Shown here: positions 46,723-61,164 of the stretch, in pieces
Layout of the letters: each line of letters starts with the position of its first letter
How positions within the stretch are numbered: position 1 is the first letter of the stretch
Assembly (NCBI RefSeq): GCF_002234675.1
Contig: NC_019860.2
Span: 15,368,536-15,432,535 of the forward strand
DNA length: 64,000 bases
Reading direction: 5' to 3'
DNA from: Oryzias latipes
Lineage: Eukaryota; Chordata; Actinopteri; Beloniformes; Adrianichthyidae
Translations under genes and position numbers: made by a program
The notes under the pieces: model-generated
What the model was told of the DNA's origin: nothing
Database searches by the model: none
What the model saw: only the letters and a program-made list of their open reading frames with translations

Positions 46723-48714
46723 TATACAGCACCAAACAGTTGAAAAATCATATAAAATTAAAAAAACATCTACCTTAGCTCGTAAATGTATGACGTAATC
46801 ACGCCAGTTTATAGCGACCCGTGTTGCATTCAAGTCCAAATCGGTCAAAATGCATTAGAAAATTAGCTTATAAGGACCGAGCGTAAACATTTTAACACGA
46901 ACCCCTTTAGGTACAAATTAAAAGAAAAGAAAAAAAAAAAAAAAAAACGCACGTTGCAAAACCACGTGTGGCTTAAGGATGCAAGATTGCATTTTTGAAA
47001 TATTTCCGACGTTAGCCAGGAAATACACACCAACCTATGAGGTCATCTACACACTAATAGCGCTGCATATTTGTCGTACATTCTTTTTCTTACCTACTAC
47101 TACAATAGTACAAATCAGGACTGCAAGTTCCCTGTTTAATATCATTATCTGAATTGGATTTTAAATGTATTTTATACAATTTTTTCGTTTATTTTTTGTC
47201 TTTGTTTATATTGATTTTCCATCACAGACCAATGAAGCATCTCAAGTTTGTTCCAAAATCTTCAGTTCCGGCACAAAATAAGGCGCAGCAAGTTTTTATT
47301 TCTATCATTATTTTTTTCCTGTGTGTGCTCTGGAGATTAAATAATTTGTGTCACATTTTAATGAGATAAACGGAAAAAATGTCACTGTTTTTATCATTGT
47401 ATAGCTTTATTTGAGAGCTGTAACGCAAAGTGAAACTGGAACGATCTTCCTCCTTGGATCTGATTAGACCCAGAGAGGCGTTTTCTGCCCTCCTCTGTCT
47501 TGATCTAAGGTCGTGACCTCGTAGCGTCTGGCTGGCATTTCCTGCTCTCGTGTCCAGATGGCACTTTCGCAAATCCCATTTCATTGACAAAAGGTGTTTT
47601 TCTCAAGCGGGCCGGCGTGGGGACGGGATGTCCTGAGAGGCCGAGGGGATCACACATGGATTATCAGGATCTAATTGTGTCGCGGCTGATATTTGGGAGT
47701 CCTGTTTATATTAATACCTTTAGGGAGCAAATTTAGTGCCAGAAACATCAGTTCTTATATTTGGAACCAATATTTCCAGACATGAAGTGACTAATCTGCT
47801 CTTAAGTCACCTGGAAAAATTCCGTCTACCCCCATAAGCAGACCCCCTGCAGTGCTGTTCCTGCATTCCTTGTTGCTGAGAAAGCAGGTGGCCTGCTGGT
47901 TTAAGCCTGAATGCCCAGACTACCCATAAGGATGCCGAGGACCCCAAGCGGGGATGAGCTCATCTAGTGTCCGGGGAATTAAAATGGACTGTTTGTACAC
48001 AACCAGCGAGCAAAGCTGCACATAAAACCCCAAATAAAGTCAGACTGAACCCAGATTTCGTTCTCAACGCGTGAAAGAAATCCACAACTTTGGCAGATTG
48101 ATGTGGTAGAGTCAACCTTGGCTGCTGTGCGCCAAACTAAGACATCATTTTAGACTTTTATTTTAATCTAATGTTCTTGATGTTTGGAGAAGCCCCTCTG
48201 ATTCTCTCTGCACAAATCTAATAAGTCAAAAACGGCCGTGCTCTCAATCACTCACTCACAATCCAAGTCAGACGCGCGGCCAGTTCCACGGCATCACGTG
48301 AAACCCCGTGTTCCTGAGCAAGAAGCAGCTTCTGGGGGTTTTTACTGCATGAGAGTCACGTGTTGAAAACAGGAACATCGAGGCTCTAAAGCCCTAAAAA
48401 TGTCATTTGTGTCCAAACATGTGAAAAAGTCTTAACTTTAGACTAAATTCTATTTTTGATTTTATTTTACTTAACATAAATAAGGTTAAATCCCATCTGT
48501 GGTCTACCACACCTGAGGATCTGGGAGTTTCTGCATTTGTGGACTTTTTAAATTGTAAATTACCGACCCGCTCCAATCATCTTTTGATCTATTGTAAACT
48601 TGTTGTTTATTATCATTAATATATATATTATATATATTAATATATATTTTTATCTAAAATTTAAAACCCTGTGTTGTTTTATAGAACATGTCTCTTATTT
48701 GCCTTTGAGTTGTA

Positions 48715-48840
48715 GGTGTTGAGGCAGAGCAAGCCCGCCCCCCTTCCCCTCCCATTCCTGAGAGCTCTCTGTTTACACCTTTTGAACTTATTTACTGGCT
48801 TTTAAGTATTTTTCGGCTTTCATGGTCGACCATTTGTACA
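48715..48840 (-). repeat. MITE family A fragment
   Basis: 'gcccgcccccc', then 'cctgagagctctctgtttaca', on the plus strand is the reverse of the family A centre (aaacmgagagctctcag). Only this part is present. Confidence 0.5.
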
Positions 48841-48913
48841 TTTATGACACTTTCTAACTATTAGCCACAGCATTTCTGACCATCTTATGTTTGCCTTTTG
48901 ATTGTTGCCATCA

Positions 48914-48943
48914 GTGTGTGTGTGTGTGTGTTTGTGTGTGCGT

Positions 48944-48982
<39 letters not shown>
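48914..48982. repeat. (GT)n microsatellite
   Basis: About 70 bases of GT repeats with a few interruptions. Confidence 0.95.
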
Positions 48983-48983
<1 letters not shown>

Positions 48984-49379
48984 CATGGGTGAATGGGACT
49001 GTGACGGTAAAGCTGTAAGTAGATAGTAAAGTGCTATATAGATAAATGACTTTTACTGTTTACAAATAAAGTGGTTGAGTAATAAAAAGATGGAAAAGAA
49101 TCTGATTTCCAAAGTAATTTTGCCACACAAATATTTTAAGGCAGGTTTTACATTAAAAAAGTTTTTTTTTTTAAATCCTGTTTAAGTTTTTTCATTTTAT
49201 TTTTGGTTAAGTTCTGCCCTTTTTTTTAGAAGACTATAATTGTATGTTTTTAGTTTATTTTTTCCCTTCTTTCTTGGCAGCCCTTCCTGTCTCATTATTA
49301 ACTTTGCCCATTTTTTATTTTAGAATCTTACAAATTTTATTGTTTATTAATTTTTATATTATTAAATATTGACAGGGAG

Positions 49380-49690
49380 CTTATGGCCCACCCAGTGTAT
49401 TTTCTATGTCTCAAATACACTCATTTATGTTGCACTGGTAATGTTAGCTTGCGGGTGTGAGGGGCTGTAAACTAGTGGGAGAGCATGTAAACAAAGAGCT
49501 CTCAGCAGCAGGGTTGCTGTGCACTAATGGTCTTCTTACAACTCAGAGGTGAATTTCTAATGAAATCTGCAGCAAATATGTCCTAGAAAATGACAGGTTT
49601 GGGGGATTTTGGCTAAAAACGCTTTAATCCTAATTAAAAGAGCCTTTTGAAATCAATCAAAACATGATCGAAGAAGTAGGACTTTAAGAA
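49380..49690 (+). repeat. MITE family A, partial copy
   Basis: Contains 'gcgggtgtgaggggctgt', 'aacaaagagctctcagcagc', 'gaggtgaatttctaatgaa' and 'tttgggggattttggctaaa', in the same order as other family A copies. The left end is missing. Confidence 0.65.
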
Positions 49691-50716
49691 ATGTCTTCCT
49701 ATTTTTTCCACCCTAAAAAGTGGACATTTCCATCCTTCTCCATGTCCTAAATGCTCCTCCCATACTTCCTGTTTGATACTCCAGGTGAAAACGCTCCATC
49801 TGCCTCCTGCTGCATCTGAGAAGATGGAAGGTCGCCATCCTTTCAGGGAAAACCTGCAGCTCACATGCTGCCGGTCTTCTGTCTATGAGGTGTTTGAGTA
49901 ACCACTTCCTGAATTCTGTTGCTGCATGCTGATGTCCAAAAACAAAATAATAATAATAAATTGTTCTGGGTCAATATTGCAACGCACTCCCCCAACAAAC
50001 CCAGCGCAATCCATCCCCACTTCCTGCCTGCTTTTTTCTGGGATTATTGCTGAGCGTTGTCCCAGTTTATCCTCCGCGCAGAGTCACATTTCTCAGATGC
50101 ACGTGACCTCCCATCGGTGGGGGAGAGCCTTCTGAAATTTCAAAATAAAGCACAGACAGCTCTCCAAGAGAGAGGAGGATGATGTCCCTCTGTTATCTTC
50201 TACTTTTCCTCCCCTCAGCACCTTCCTGAACTCTTTTACTCAAGTCGTTCAAGCTGAAACGCTTCTGGCTGCCCTCTCAACATGTCAGGCAGAGGTTTGC
50301 AGCGCCACCTTTGTTTTCCTCACGTTTGTCTGGACGGACGGGTTTTTCTTTGGACATAATCAGACAGCATTCCTGTCTCAGATAGTTGCTAAACACGCAT
50401 TAGGAGGCATGACTGAGATTGTGAAATGTTCCTTTCCATTTCCATAATAACATTACTGTGAGGTAGAAACATGTCGTTTCTACCTATAGCTTTAAATAGC
50501 ATTTTGAAACTGACAAACAAAGTCTAATGGCCCATGTCAAAGGAGATTAGCAAAAGAATGACACCAACAGAGACGTGCTGACCACAGGTGACGCATTTAA
50601 AGTCCACCACAACACATCGTCTGTGCTGCTGACGTCATTTATGCTGAAAAAAATAAAAACCCGAAAACCTATAAACTAGAATTCACACTTAACTCTGTCA
50701 AGCCCCACTGTTTTAA

Positions 50717-51717
50717 AGTACGACGGAGTTTTAGTGCCAGTTTTTTTTCTAAGTACGACTTTAAAGTCATAGTCTACGAGAAAAACGTGACAACTGTTAA
50801 ATTACGAGAATAAAGTTGTACGTTTGCAACTTTACAAAACTTACGGTAAATTTATGGGGAAAAAAGTCATAAACTTACGAGAAAAAAGTCGTAAATTAAC
50901 GAGAAAAAAAACACCAAAGTTGTCTGTTTATCAGAGCCTAGCTTGAAGATGAAAGATGTGGAGCCTTTTGTGAAGCTTTATTTATGGATGGGTTTCAAAA
51001 ACAAAGTAATTCTGAACCTTTCGGCGACTCAAAATCAGATTATTTTTCAGTGTAGCCGTCTTTCCGGGGTTCGGTGTCGGTGAAGCGGAGTTTCATATGT
51101 ATAATAAGGAGCTCAGAGACACGTTTGAGTGAAGAGGACTGCTACTTTATTTTGCTTTTCATTCACATACCCAGAAGTACATTTGTATCATTACGCCAAG
51201 TAACTGTTGGCACAGAACACCAAAGCAGAAGGAAAACAGTGTTCCATCCGTCCTCTCCTCCAGATGAAACGTCCCGTTTCAAGATAAAAGAATAAAGAGG
51301 AATGAAAATAGTCTGTTATATTAGCATTAGATCGTTGAAAATGCCAAAAAGTGCTCCTCCTTAAACAGAAGCATCACACAAACGTAGAGATCTTGTCTTT
51401 GGTGGAGGAAGAAAGGATTGAAGTGGACATCTGCAGGGACACCGATGTCTTCATCAACGGCTGCAGAGATCCTGCAAACCAACCATCAATGAATAAAACA
51501 TTAATAAATCATAAATCAAACAAATGAGCTTCCAAACATTTGGAACGTTATCAATGAACATTCAGCTCACCTGTTCAACTACGTTTAGTCGCTCTTCTCT
51601 GCTGCTGGGCGGCGTTCTCCGGCTGCACGTCGACTTTAAATCTTGTACATTTACAACTTTAAATCTCCTAATATTCATTTATTTATTTATTTTATGTGGC
51701 CCTAAAACTCCGTCGTA
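50717..51717. mobile_element. TTAA-flanked DNA transposon, non-autonomous
   Basis: The right end reads, on the reverse strand, TACGACGGAGTTTTAGGGCC and mirrors the left end AGTACGACGGAGTTTTAGTG. Both sides are flanked by TTAA (50713-50716 and 51718-51721), the target of piggyBac and Kolobok superfamilies. The ends contain short repeated 'acgagaaaaaagtcgtaa' motifs. The centre (50998-51640) is the sequence also found at 1-650. No transposase is seen. Confidence 0.8.
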
Positions 51718-52619
51718 TTAAAGAATTGAGAGAAAAGAAAAAAACATTTTTGGAGTTAAGAGGTTTTTTAAACCCTTGGAGAAAATCCACAAAATAAAAT
51801 TTCCAATACAAATTTTTTATGAGATATAGATATCATGAATGAATTTCTATTGCAAATACTCATTAAAAAAATTAGAATTTCCATTCTAAAAATGTCAAAG
51901 CCTTAGAGGACTAAGCAAAACCATATTTCATGTTTTTTTGTATACATTTTCTGTTAATAGAATACATTTACAGTAAACTTGGACTGTGAGAAATCCAGGT
52001 TTCCCACCATGCTGAAACCTGTGCTCCTTATAGCAGCTCAGCCTTGATCCCTGTTGGATTTGAAGATGTTTGTACTCCAGGATTTTCATCTCAACGTCAC
52101 CCGAGATAAAAATAACCTGCAGGACACATCGGGGAGTGTTGATCTTCTGCTCAGCAGTCCTAAAATAATGTTTTTTTTCTTTTTGTTTATACCTTCTACA
52201 GGGTTTGATCGCAGCGATGACGCCAAGAAACACATATGTGGAGATTAGATAACAACCACTTTGGTCTGAGTACACACAGTTTATTTATTTGGAACTTTGA
52301 ATGCAACCATTTTTTTTAAGATTCCAAAATTCTTATGAGAAAGTCCAACTTAAAAATGCTTTATTTGCAGTCAAATGAAAACACACAAATACATTTATTA
52401 AGGTACAAAAAAAATGAGACAGAAAACTCTCCAAGAAATAAATATAAAGATAACTAGAAAGAGTTACTTTTCCGGAAGAAAATGCAGAGCTGGATGCTAT
52501 ATTGCTGAATGAAAATTGAACTTAAAGGGTAATAATTGGCACATAAAAAATTTAATTAAAAAATGATCAAAGTTGACCGTAAATAGAGTGAAAACAGCAC
52601 AATAACAAAACAGATATTT

Positions 52620-52680
52620 TTGTGAAAAATGCGAGCGGCGGGTATCGAACCAGCGAGCTTCTGGACCACAGAAAGAAGCA
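52620..52680 (-). pseudogene. tRNA-like sequence, decayed
   Basis: The minus strand has 'gctggttcgatacccgc', a good T-arm/B-box form, after 'gtggtccagaagc'. A full cloverleaf cannot be drawn. It is probably a tRNA remnant. Confidence 0.3.
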
Positions 52681-55220
52681 AAGGTTTTCAAGGAATCCCC
52701 GTTTATTTAAATGGAGGCAAAAAGCCTTGAAATCCTGGAATATCTTGAATTGTTCAAGGATTTGAAGGACCAAAGGTCGTAGCTGGAAAAAGAAGAAAGA
52801 GCTGAAGAGTAAGAATAGCTGAAAAATTGTAAATGGAGATACCATACTAAAGAAATAAATAAAGAGAAACAGGACAACAAAGCATTCAACCCATTAAACA
52901 AGAAAAACCTAAAATGCATTTAAAAATAAAAGCAAAGCTTCCAAGAATGAACACATACATGCATTTGTGACAAAAAAAATGTTAAAAACATAATCCTTTG
53001 AACACAGGCAGTGGATCCTAATATTTAGCCAGATAGAACGATACAAACTGCAAAAAGCACAAGGTTTTTTTTTTTATGGATCAATAAAGATTTAAAACAG
53101 TTATAAAATCTTCAGCATTTCATTTCTTCATGCTTTCCCACTCACTGCACTCATCCACATTCGTGCAGATGGTCAGACCTCCTTTCTGCTGAGCAGCAGC
53201 CTGGCTGTCGCAACCATTCGGTTTGTCCTTCCGCTGCCTTCACACGGACACATTTACTCAGCACTTAAAAAAAAAACCAGAAGTCTCGACCTTGCGTGAC
53301 AGAATGAGACCTAAAGCCTCAGCAGAAAATCCCCTCAGCTGGTCGCCGTGGTCTTTGATTCGTCAGATTCCGAGCCAATGGTTCTTATTTATTTGGACAG
53401 GTGTGCAGCAAATGCCAGGCGGGGAACACAGATCGGAACGGAACCGAGATGCTGGAGTGTGCTGAAAGCATCATCTGGCTGACATCTGTCCATCGTGAGG
53501 TCGCTTTAGCAGGAATGTGTAAAACGTCTGGCAGGAACTCACAAATCCAACTGTCTGTTTGTGAAGCTGCAGCTTGAGTGTGCACATCTCACCCAAAAAA
53601 AAAACCAACAACAGCAACCCCACATCTCTGAAGAGATCTGCCGGATAATGAACTGGTGCATCAGCTGATCTGAGTCATTGTTTACTTTCAGCTCCTTTCG
53701 TTGACATCCTGCGTGTTTCTTCAAGCCTCCGTTACAAACAAAAGCTCTGAGGTCAGTCTTTATCTCTGTACTGCTTCCTGTTTGCGTTGAGGACAGGAAA
53801 ACGGCGCTCGCTGTCTCCCACTCTTCCCTGAGCTTATCCCAGAGGACCACTTTCCTTTTTCTTTGCAATCATTTCTCCTAAATTGAGAAAGAGAAAATTC
53901 CTCCCTCCTTCAATCTAGGTCACATCTTCAGCCGGCGACACGTGAGGCCGACATCAGTAGGAGGAAACGCCGAGCGGGAGCAGGAAAGGAGGGGACTGGG
54001 CATGCTGGATGACATTAAAATTCATATTTATTGCCGTCTTTGCATACCGTCCATCTGCTGTGTCACTCTGCAGGGACGCGTGAAGTGGTTACCCGTCAAC
54101 TATGTTGGTTTTTGGATGTAGTCAAGTCTTGGCTTCAGTTACTTTTGTTTCTAAAAAGGCTTCGATTTGGAAGTACACTCTTAGTATGAAAACACAAGAT
54201 TCTATAATAACTATTGAAAAAGTAAAAATAAATAAATCTCATTATTAAATAATTATTCTATGCCTTGCTAAAATATGCATGTTAATGTACAGATCCCCCC
54301 AAAAACTCAAAATAGTTATTAGTGTTTTCAAAATATATTTAAAATCATTGAAACTGTTTAAGGAGCCAAAAAAAACAACATTTTCTTTTCCTCTTACCAC
54401 TTGACTTTAAATCTTTGAATTAGCTGTTTTTTTCTTTATTATGTAATTCTTTTATTAATTTTGGTCTCCCTGATTGTAATTATTCAAAGATGTTTGTTCA
54501 AATGTTTATATTGAGCCATGTTTGGCAATATTGCAATTGCTAAATTTAAAAAAGTTTTGTTGAAAAGGAAGCAGACCATTCTTCATGCTGCGATTGGCTT
54601 TGAACGTCAGGAAGCTCCGCCCTAATCAGGAAGTGAGTGTTAAACTGACGTAGTAGTAATTTAGAATGTGCTTTAAAATGACAAAATATGTATCAGAGTT
54701 TTACGTAGTAACACTTAAAAAAAATCTTTCTAAAAGAACAACATTCTCTTTTGTAGTGCTCTTTTCACCGTGGTTTACTTGTTCGTTCATGTTAAGGTGA
54801 TTTCGCCTCTCAGCCAATCACGGCACAACAAATTATCTACCTTCTGTTTCAGCTAAACCTTTCCTTACTTATATACTTGTCTTACGTACACGTATACTTA
54901 TTTTACCGATAGTGAGAATCTATTTATATGAGTGAGTATAGTTATGTGTGTGTGAGGGTGAGAATATATGTATGTGTAGCTCATATTGAAATATTTCTTG
55001 TACGGCCCTTCATACACAGTCGCACCTTTTGGAGAAATTCAAAGAACACCTGCAATCTAAAAAAAAAAAAACTAAAATAACCCAGGTGCCACTGCAAAAG
55101 ACCTTAAACATTGTACTTTTGCGTTATTAGGTTGTAGCGAAAAGCGTGAAACCTCTATCTGGTGTTATCTTGGTTGTTAAGAGCCTTATAACAGGACAGA
55201 ATCTGTACCAAACCCTGCAA
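52681..55220. other. No gene seen
   Basis: AT-rich sequence with several A-runs. The frames at 52567-52919, 53223-53465 and 53385-53868 have no family resemblance and poor coding character. Confidence 0.5.
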
Positions 55221-55239
55221 AGACTCACTCCAGTTAAAA

Positions 55240-55325
55240 ACTGTGTGTAAACAAAGAGCTCTCAGTAACAGGGAGGGACAGGGGGCGGGGTTTCTCCGAA
55301 GGCAAATTTCTAATCAAGTACTGGC
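55240..55325 (+). repeat. MITE family A fragment
   Basis: 'gtaaacaaagagctctcag', then 'gggggcggggtttctccg', then 'ggcaaatttctaat', match the family A centre. Short remnant. Confidence 0.5.
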
Positions 55326-57382
55326 TTTATATCCATCTGCATGCCTCTGAACAGGTGGCTCCCTTGTGTCATCTACACATGGACTCCTGGAGATTGACTA
55401 CTTTGTCGCCACGTTCTCATCTTTTTGTCCTCAATTTGAATCTGAACGCATCCTGGACTCATAGCCTAGCACATATTTTAACGCATCTTTCTGTTATTGT
55501 CTAAGAGTTACGGTAGGTCAAGCAGCGTGTTAAAGGGTTAATCAAGGTAGAATGGTTCCTAAAACTAGCATATAGGGGGAAAAAAATCCATTGTGAAGGA
55601 CCTTTATTATGGTAGGATGAAAGTTGAGCCTCTAAAAGCAATAGTTCTTTTTTTTTTTTTTTGGCAAAAAAATCTGTTTCTGAGGTTTGATTCAAAATAA
55701 AAGTACATTGCTTGACTAAGTCGTAATTTAAACTGTCTCATTTATCAAATCAATCATGAAGACGGGGCTGCAGCTGCGCTTGTCTGCGGCTGAGGAAAGC
55801 AGTGGCAGAACACTCAGCTGTCTGCGCAGCTGCAGCCGCAGTCCGATCAACACACGACGGGGGGTGCGGGCGGGAGCAACTGTAGCTGCTGTGTGACACT
55901 GGGCTAACAGGAAGCACACAAACACCACCTCTGGATGCAGCCTTGCACTGCTGGAGCATTTCAAAACAAAAGCGCGACAGCTGGATCAGCAGTTTTTTTT
56001 CCTCTCGCTTTACAGTCCCGAGGCTCCACTATGAGAATTCAGTGAACACTTTAGCCAATTCACTGATTGTTTATTAAGGTGGTATGTTTTGTTAATCAGG
56101 GTTATGCGGCATCTAAACCTGCAAAATCCAATCTTTTCAAACTGGAACTGCCCCATAAAGTCTTATTTTTAACAACAAATTAAGTGTTTTTGTACAAGAC
56201 GACTAAAGGGAGACATTTAACAATTGAGTTATTGTATAAATGTTTGGACTAAAACTAAGAAAACATGGATTTCTGTTGTTTAGGCGCACAGATTTAAAGG
56301 GAACGGACTCAAAGTACAGTGCAGTAATATTTAGGTCATCCCCACTGCGGGGCAGCTCAGCGTGGGGACCCCTACCATCATCATCCCTCCTCCCTTTTTG
56401 ACTGTTTTTTTGGCTCAGAAAAGCACAGCTTGTTCCAGCACAGTTTGGTTGCAATCTGGCATGTATGCACGCACAAAGTGCATGCGTGAAGAATTTAGGA
56501 CTCGCAAAGAGCTGACATTTTTAATTTCTGCTGTTGATTCCCACATGTGGGATCCGGTGGACCACTATGCTTTGAAAGAACAGGTGCAGGAGCGCATCAA
56601 GTGTGGGTCATCTGAATCTAAGTATTTGTTTGGAATATTTATGACCTTATTCCTTCTTGAAATCCCCCAAATACTTCCAAAATGTAGTAATTTTAAATCT
56701 TTTTTAATTTCAGGCTAAAGGGCAATAAAACAACTATTTTTATTACAAAAAACTCTGAAGCACATAATCTGTAATGGCAAAGCAAACCCTCACAACTTGT
56801 TTCTAAATGTGTAATGTGTAGTTCCTTAGGGAACCTCTGGGGGCTGGTTTCAAAGTGTAGCAAGTCCCCATTAACTCTCATGTTCAAGAGGCCAACTTTA
56901 CACCTACAGCCAATAGACTGCACAACTGGTGACTAGGTCATCAAAGATTATTCATTTAAAAACTTTTTTTTGTTTGTTTGTGATTTGTATTCTTTTTTTC
57001 CCTTTGAGTTGGTATGATGGATGAATTCCTCTGTGCAAGATGAATAAAGTTCAATTCAATTGAACAAGCAATTTAAAAAAAAAGCTGTTTTGGCATTCTA
57101 AAATAAGATTCTAATTACTTCTAGTAGAAAATAAAAAATACTTGATTTTACTAAGTGTAACAAAAACCTGGCAACCCGTCTTGCAATCTAAAAGAGCATC
57201 ATGTGAGGTATGCTTGAGACAAACCGAAAACCAAAACCAAAACTGATTTTTGATCAGAAGTCACAGATCGTCAACTTTAAAATCTATAGGAAACTAGATA
57301 AAGAAATGCCCAGTTTTACTTAAAAAAACCTTTTTGCAAATAAATTCAGTTTTCTTTTCTCTATTAAATAGTTTATTTACAT

Positions 57383-57680
57383 CAAGTTTGCAGACGATAC
57401 TACAGTGGTGGGTCTCATCAGCAACGGTGATGAGACAAACTACAGACATACACACGTCATCTACCTCATCAGCACTAACTGCACCTTCACCAGTCCTCCA
57501 GGAACTAAACTACAGTCACTTAATGTTTTTCTACTATTTATAGTTTATTTATTTGTTTTATTGTGAAATTTGAAGATGTTTCACCGTTTAGACTAGAGTT
57601 GAAGAGAAACGGAATTTCAATTTCTATGTATGTGGAAACATTGCAGAGATTGACAATAAAATTTCTTTGACTTTGACTTT
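57383..57680 (+). pseudogene. LINE reverse-transcriptase scrap with 3' tail
   Basis: Positions 57383-57457 translate as a FADDTTVVGLISNGDE-type stretch, the catalytic FADD motif of Rex1/L2-like reverse transcriptases. After a deletion the sequence resumes with a 3' UTR, 'ggaatttcaatttctatgta', then 'caataaaatttctttgact', ending in TTTGAC repeats. Inactive. Confidence 0.7.
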
Positions 57681-60078
57681 ATTCCTAAACTGTGAAAAAA
57701 AGGACAAAATCTGTATTTGCTCTGCATTCTTCAGATCAGGCCTCACATCAAGACCACACTAAAAGCACGTTCATCATGTGCTGTTCACACTGGACAAGCA
57801 GGGAGGGGCTTCTTCTTCTGTCTCTACCGTTTACTAAAGCATGTACCTACAGTTGGAAGAGGCTTGGTGTGAATCTCAAAGCGGTGCTAACCTTGTTCCA
57901 GGCTTTTCCTTTCACAGCTCTATTCCGATAAATGAAAGACTTGCTGTCGCATAAATCCATCTGAGCACAAACCGGAATTGGTTATTTGTCCTCCATGATT
58001 AATTGTTTGTACCTCCGCGAATAAAAAGAACGCCATCCATATGTGGCTACCAAATCCGAGTCCCTCTATGGTTAAAGTTCGACCTGGTTTACCTTGCATT
58101 ACGTATTCAATGGTGTTTCAGCTCGAAAACGGTTGTAGAAACCTATATAGCAACACATTTTGAACGCGGAATCCCGAAACGCACGTTTACATTGACTTTC
58201 TTTTGGAAGTGGGCTCTTGAAGTCACGTTGCCGAGGGCGATGTGATCGTAGCTTGACTGATATAAGCAGGTAAAACTGATCCCTTTGCATTCAAGAATAA
58301 ACACTTTTGCTTGGGTACATCTCTTGGCACTTCCCCCAAAAATGCAGTCAAACCACTTCTAAAATGTCGTTTCTCCCTTCAAAATGTTTGCAGAGAAGAT
58401 CCCATTTCTGAGTTCCATCCAACACATACTTTATGTTTTGTAACTTTAGAAATGTGGGATTTAAAAAGGCGGCGCAGCTCGCTTTCCACTCGGGGCCGAT
58501 AAACACACAAAGAGGAAGAGAGAGGAGGAAAGAAAAAAGACCGTAAAGAGACGGTGAGTGAAAGCAGAGGACGGGCCCGTTTGCCTTTAAAGTCACGAAA
58601 CAGCAGAGCGTGGGCAGACAATCTCAGCTGTGGCAAAAAACAAAAAAAAAAGGTGGTGTTTGTAAGTCTTCAGCTGTGTCACTTTACAACAGAATGTGTC
58701 AAATTGAGAGTAATTTTATCCGGCAAACAAAGAAGCCCCTGAAGCCTGTAACATCACCACGTTTGAAGGTTTTTCTTCTGTTTCTGCACACCATCTTTCA
58801 GAAAAACAAAAATAATGGGACTTAGTGGAAATAAATAGAGCAGATTCTCTAACATAAACACCTGCAATTTTCTTTAAATTGTTAGTTTCCTTAAGTGGCT
58901 TATTTTAACAAAATGGATATAAAGTTATCTTTAATGGCACATGTAGCTATTTATGCTGCGTTTTTTCTGAGGGATGAAACAAGGTGAATAAATAATTTAA
59001 AATCTTTTTCAAACCTATATAAAATATACTTTTTGTGTCTGGAATTAAAAGTGTTTTTGGTCCTTGGTTTCTTAGAAATAAGAGATTTGTGTTTGAAGAA
59101 AACAAAATGTTATTAAAGCAAAATTGAATTTCAACCTCTTTGACAAGACAAAATTCTCTGTTTTTTTTTTTTTTGGAAGTGTGGTCCCATGGACATATGA
59201 ACTAAAAAAAAAAAATTATATAACATAGCAATAATGTATAACTACATAATATAAGTTTTCGGTTTGGTCTTTGATGCCTAAAATAAAAAATAAAAAACTT
59301 TTGCTTTTGGAATTTTGCAACCTGGAATATTGGTTTTGCTTGTTATCGGTTAGTTTATACCAGAAATTAGCAAAATATATCTTATCACGAAAACCTAAGC
59401 CATGTTTTCTTATACTAAAGTTTTTTTTAGTATAAGAAAAGTTTTGCAAAACACTATTTTTCTTTAAACAATGTCTTTTTTTTTATCTTCTTAAGATTCA
59501 GTTTTTGCAATGAAGGATTTATTTCAGATTGTTTTCATCAAACTATTTAATTTAGCACATATGGGGAAAACAGTTTGTGCAGAAAAGGAGAGTTTCTGCA
59601 TGAATCTAAGGTAGAAAAGAAGCTGTGGAGCACAAAGACTGCTCCCTTCTTGGTTTCATTCATAATTTACTGCCCCACTGCAGCAATTAAACTGCAGAGA
59701 CAAGCTAAGGCAGGCCTCCCTTTTCCAGCTTGCAAGCATACTTGCTCTTGTAATGTAATGGACGACCTGGGACTCCCCCCCCTTCCACCACCAAAGCTGT
59801 CCTACTTTCTGCCTCCGGAGAGGCAAAAAGCAGCTTCTTTATCTCTTGCTTTGCAGTTTGACTATGGCCGCTCCTGTTTGCATGTCATACGAAGCATCTG
59901 CTGTCCACGTTGCTATTTACCGACTGAGCCACATTTAGGTAGCATGCCGAATGTGGACTGATACCTCGTGAGGTATATTTGACTTTACAATGTAGAATGA
60001 AAATGCAAACAGCAGACTGATATCATGTCCTCAAATTTAGCTCCGTCAGCATCAGGCCTCTTTGTAGTTTGGTTCACT
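57681..60078. other. No gene seen
   Basis: Mixed AT-rich sequence with short A and T runs. The frames at 57692-57931, 58003-58245, 58348-58825 and 59575-59961 have no recognisable domain. Confidence 0.5.
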
Positions 60079-60428
<350 letters not shown>

Positions 60429-61164
60429 ACTGTTGACTTTTAAAATAATTCTTATAATTCACCTTTATGAAAGATAAATTAAACATTTCACAGGTATGAC
60501 TCCAGATCTTCATACTGACCTCTCCAGAAAAGATTTGCCCTCTGTCGGCAAGTCTATGTTTAGTCTTTTTGAGTCAAATTCTGAAGTTTCTTTGATTAAT
60601 AATAACCGAAAACATTTTTAACATTTTGCCATGTGGACATATTGTTAACTGGACCAATCATGTCTAAGTCGTTCATAGGATGCAGAACTGCTAAAAAAAA
60701 GGATGGAAGTTACAATTCAATTAAAGATGGATAAAAAAAAGGTTTTGTTGGATCCCCTTATGTGTCCAACCTTGGAAATAAAAAAAAGAGTTACGCAAAA
60801 GTTTGAAAAAATAACAAACAAAAGAAGTCCTAAAGGAGAAGTAAAGCAAAAATACCTGGTGTAAAGTTGGATTCAACATGCAAGTCAATGGGGACTTGCT
60901 CTCTTTAGAAATTAGCCCCCAGAGGTTCTTTCAAGAACTGCAACATCTGGTACTCCTGGTTGTCAACAGATTCAGAAACACACTGTTGTTTTCCCATTAC
61001 AGAGTGTGTGCAAGCGCATAATAATGTATGTCAAAGCAATGAAAGTTAAGCTGCGGCAGAGGACAGGGACGTTATTCTATCACATCAACAGTTTTGTTTT
61101 CCGAAACTGGAGTCCGTTTTTCAGGCAACTGTCTCAAACAAAACTTTTAATTTTCATGTAAAGC

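Noticed and set aside
52620-52680. Functional tRNA gene
   Set aside because: The T-arm is good but no acceptor stem or anticodon arm can be paired; kept only as a tRNA-like remnant.
53539-53868. 109-residue minus-strand frame
   Set aside because: No domain or conserved motif, and no promoter or polyadenylation context.
59575-59961. 128-residue plus-strand frame
   Set aside because: No recognisable domain, no splice context and mixed composition.
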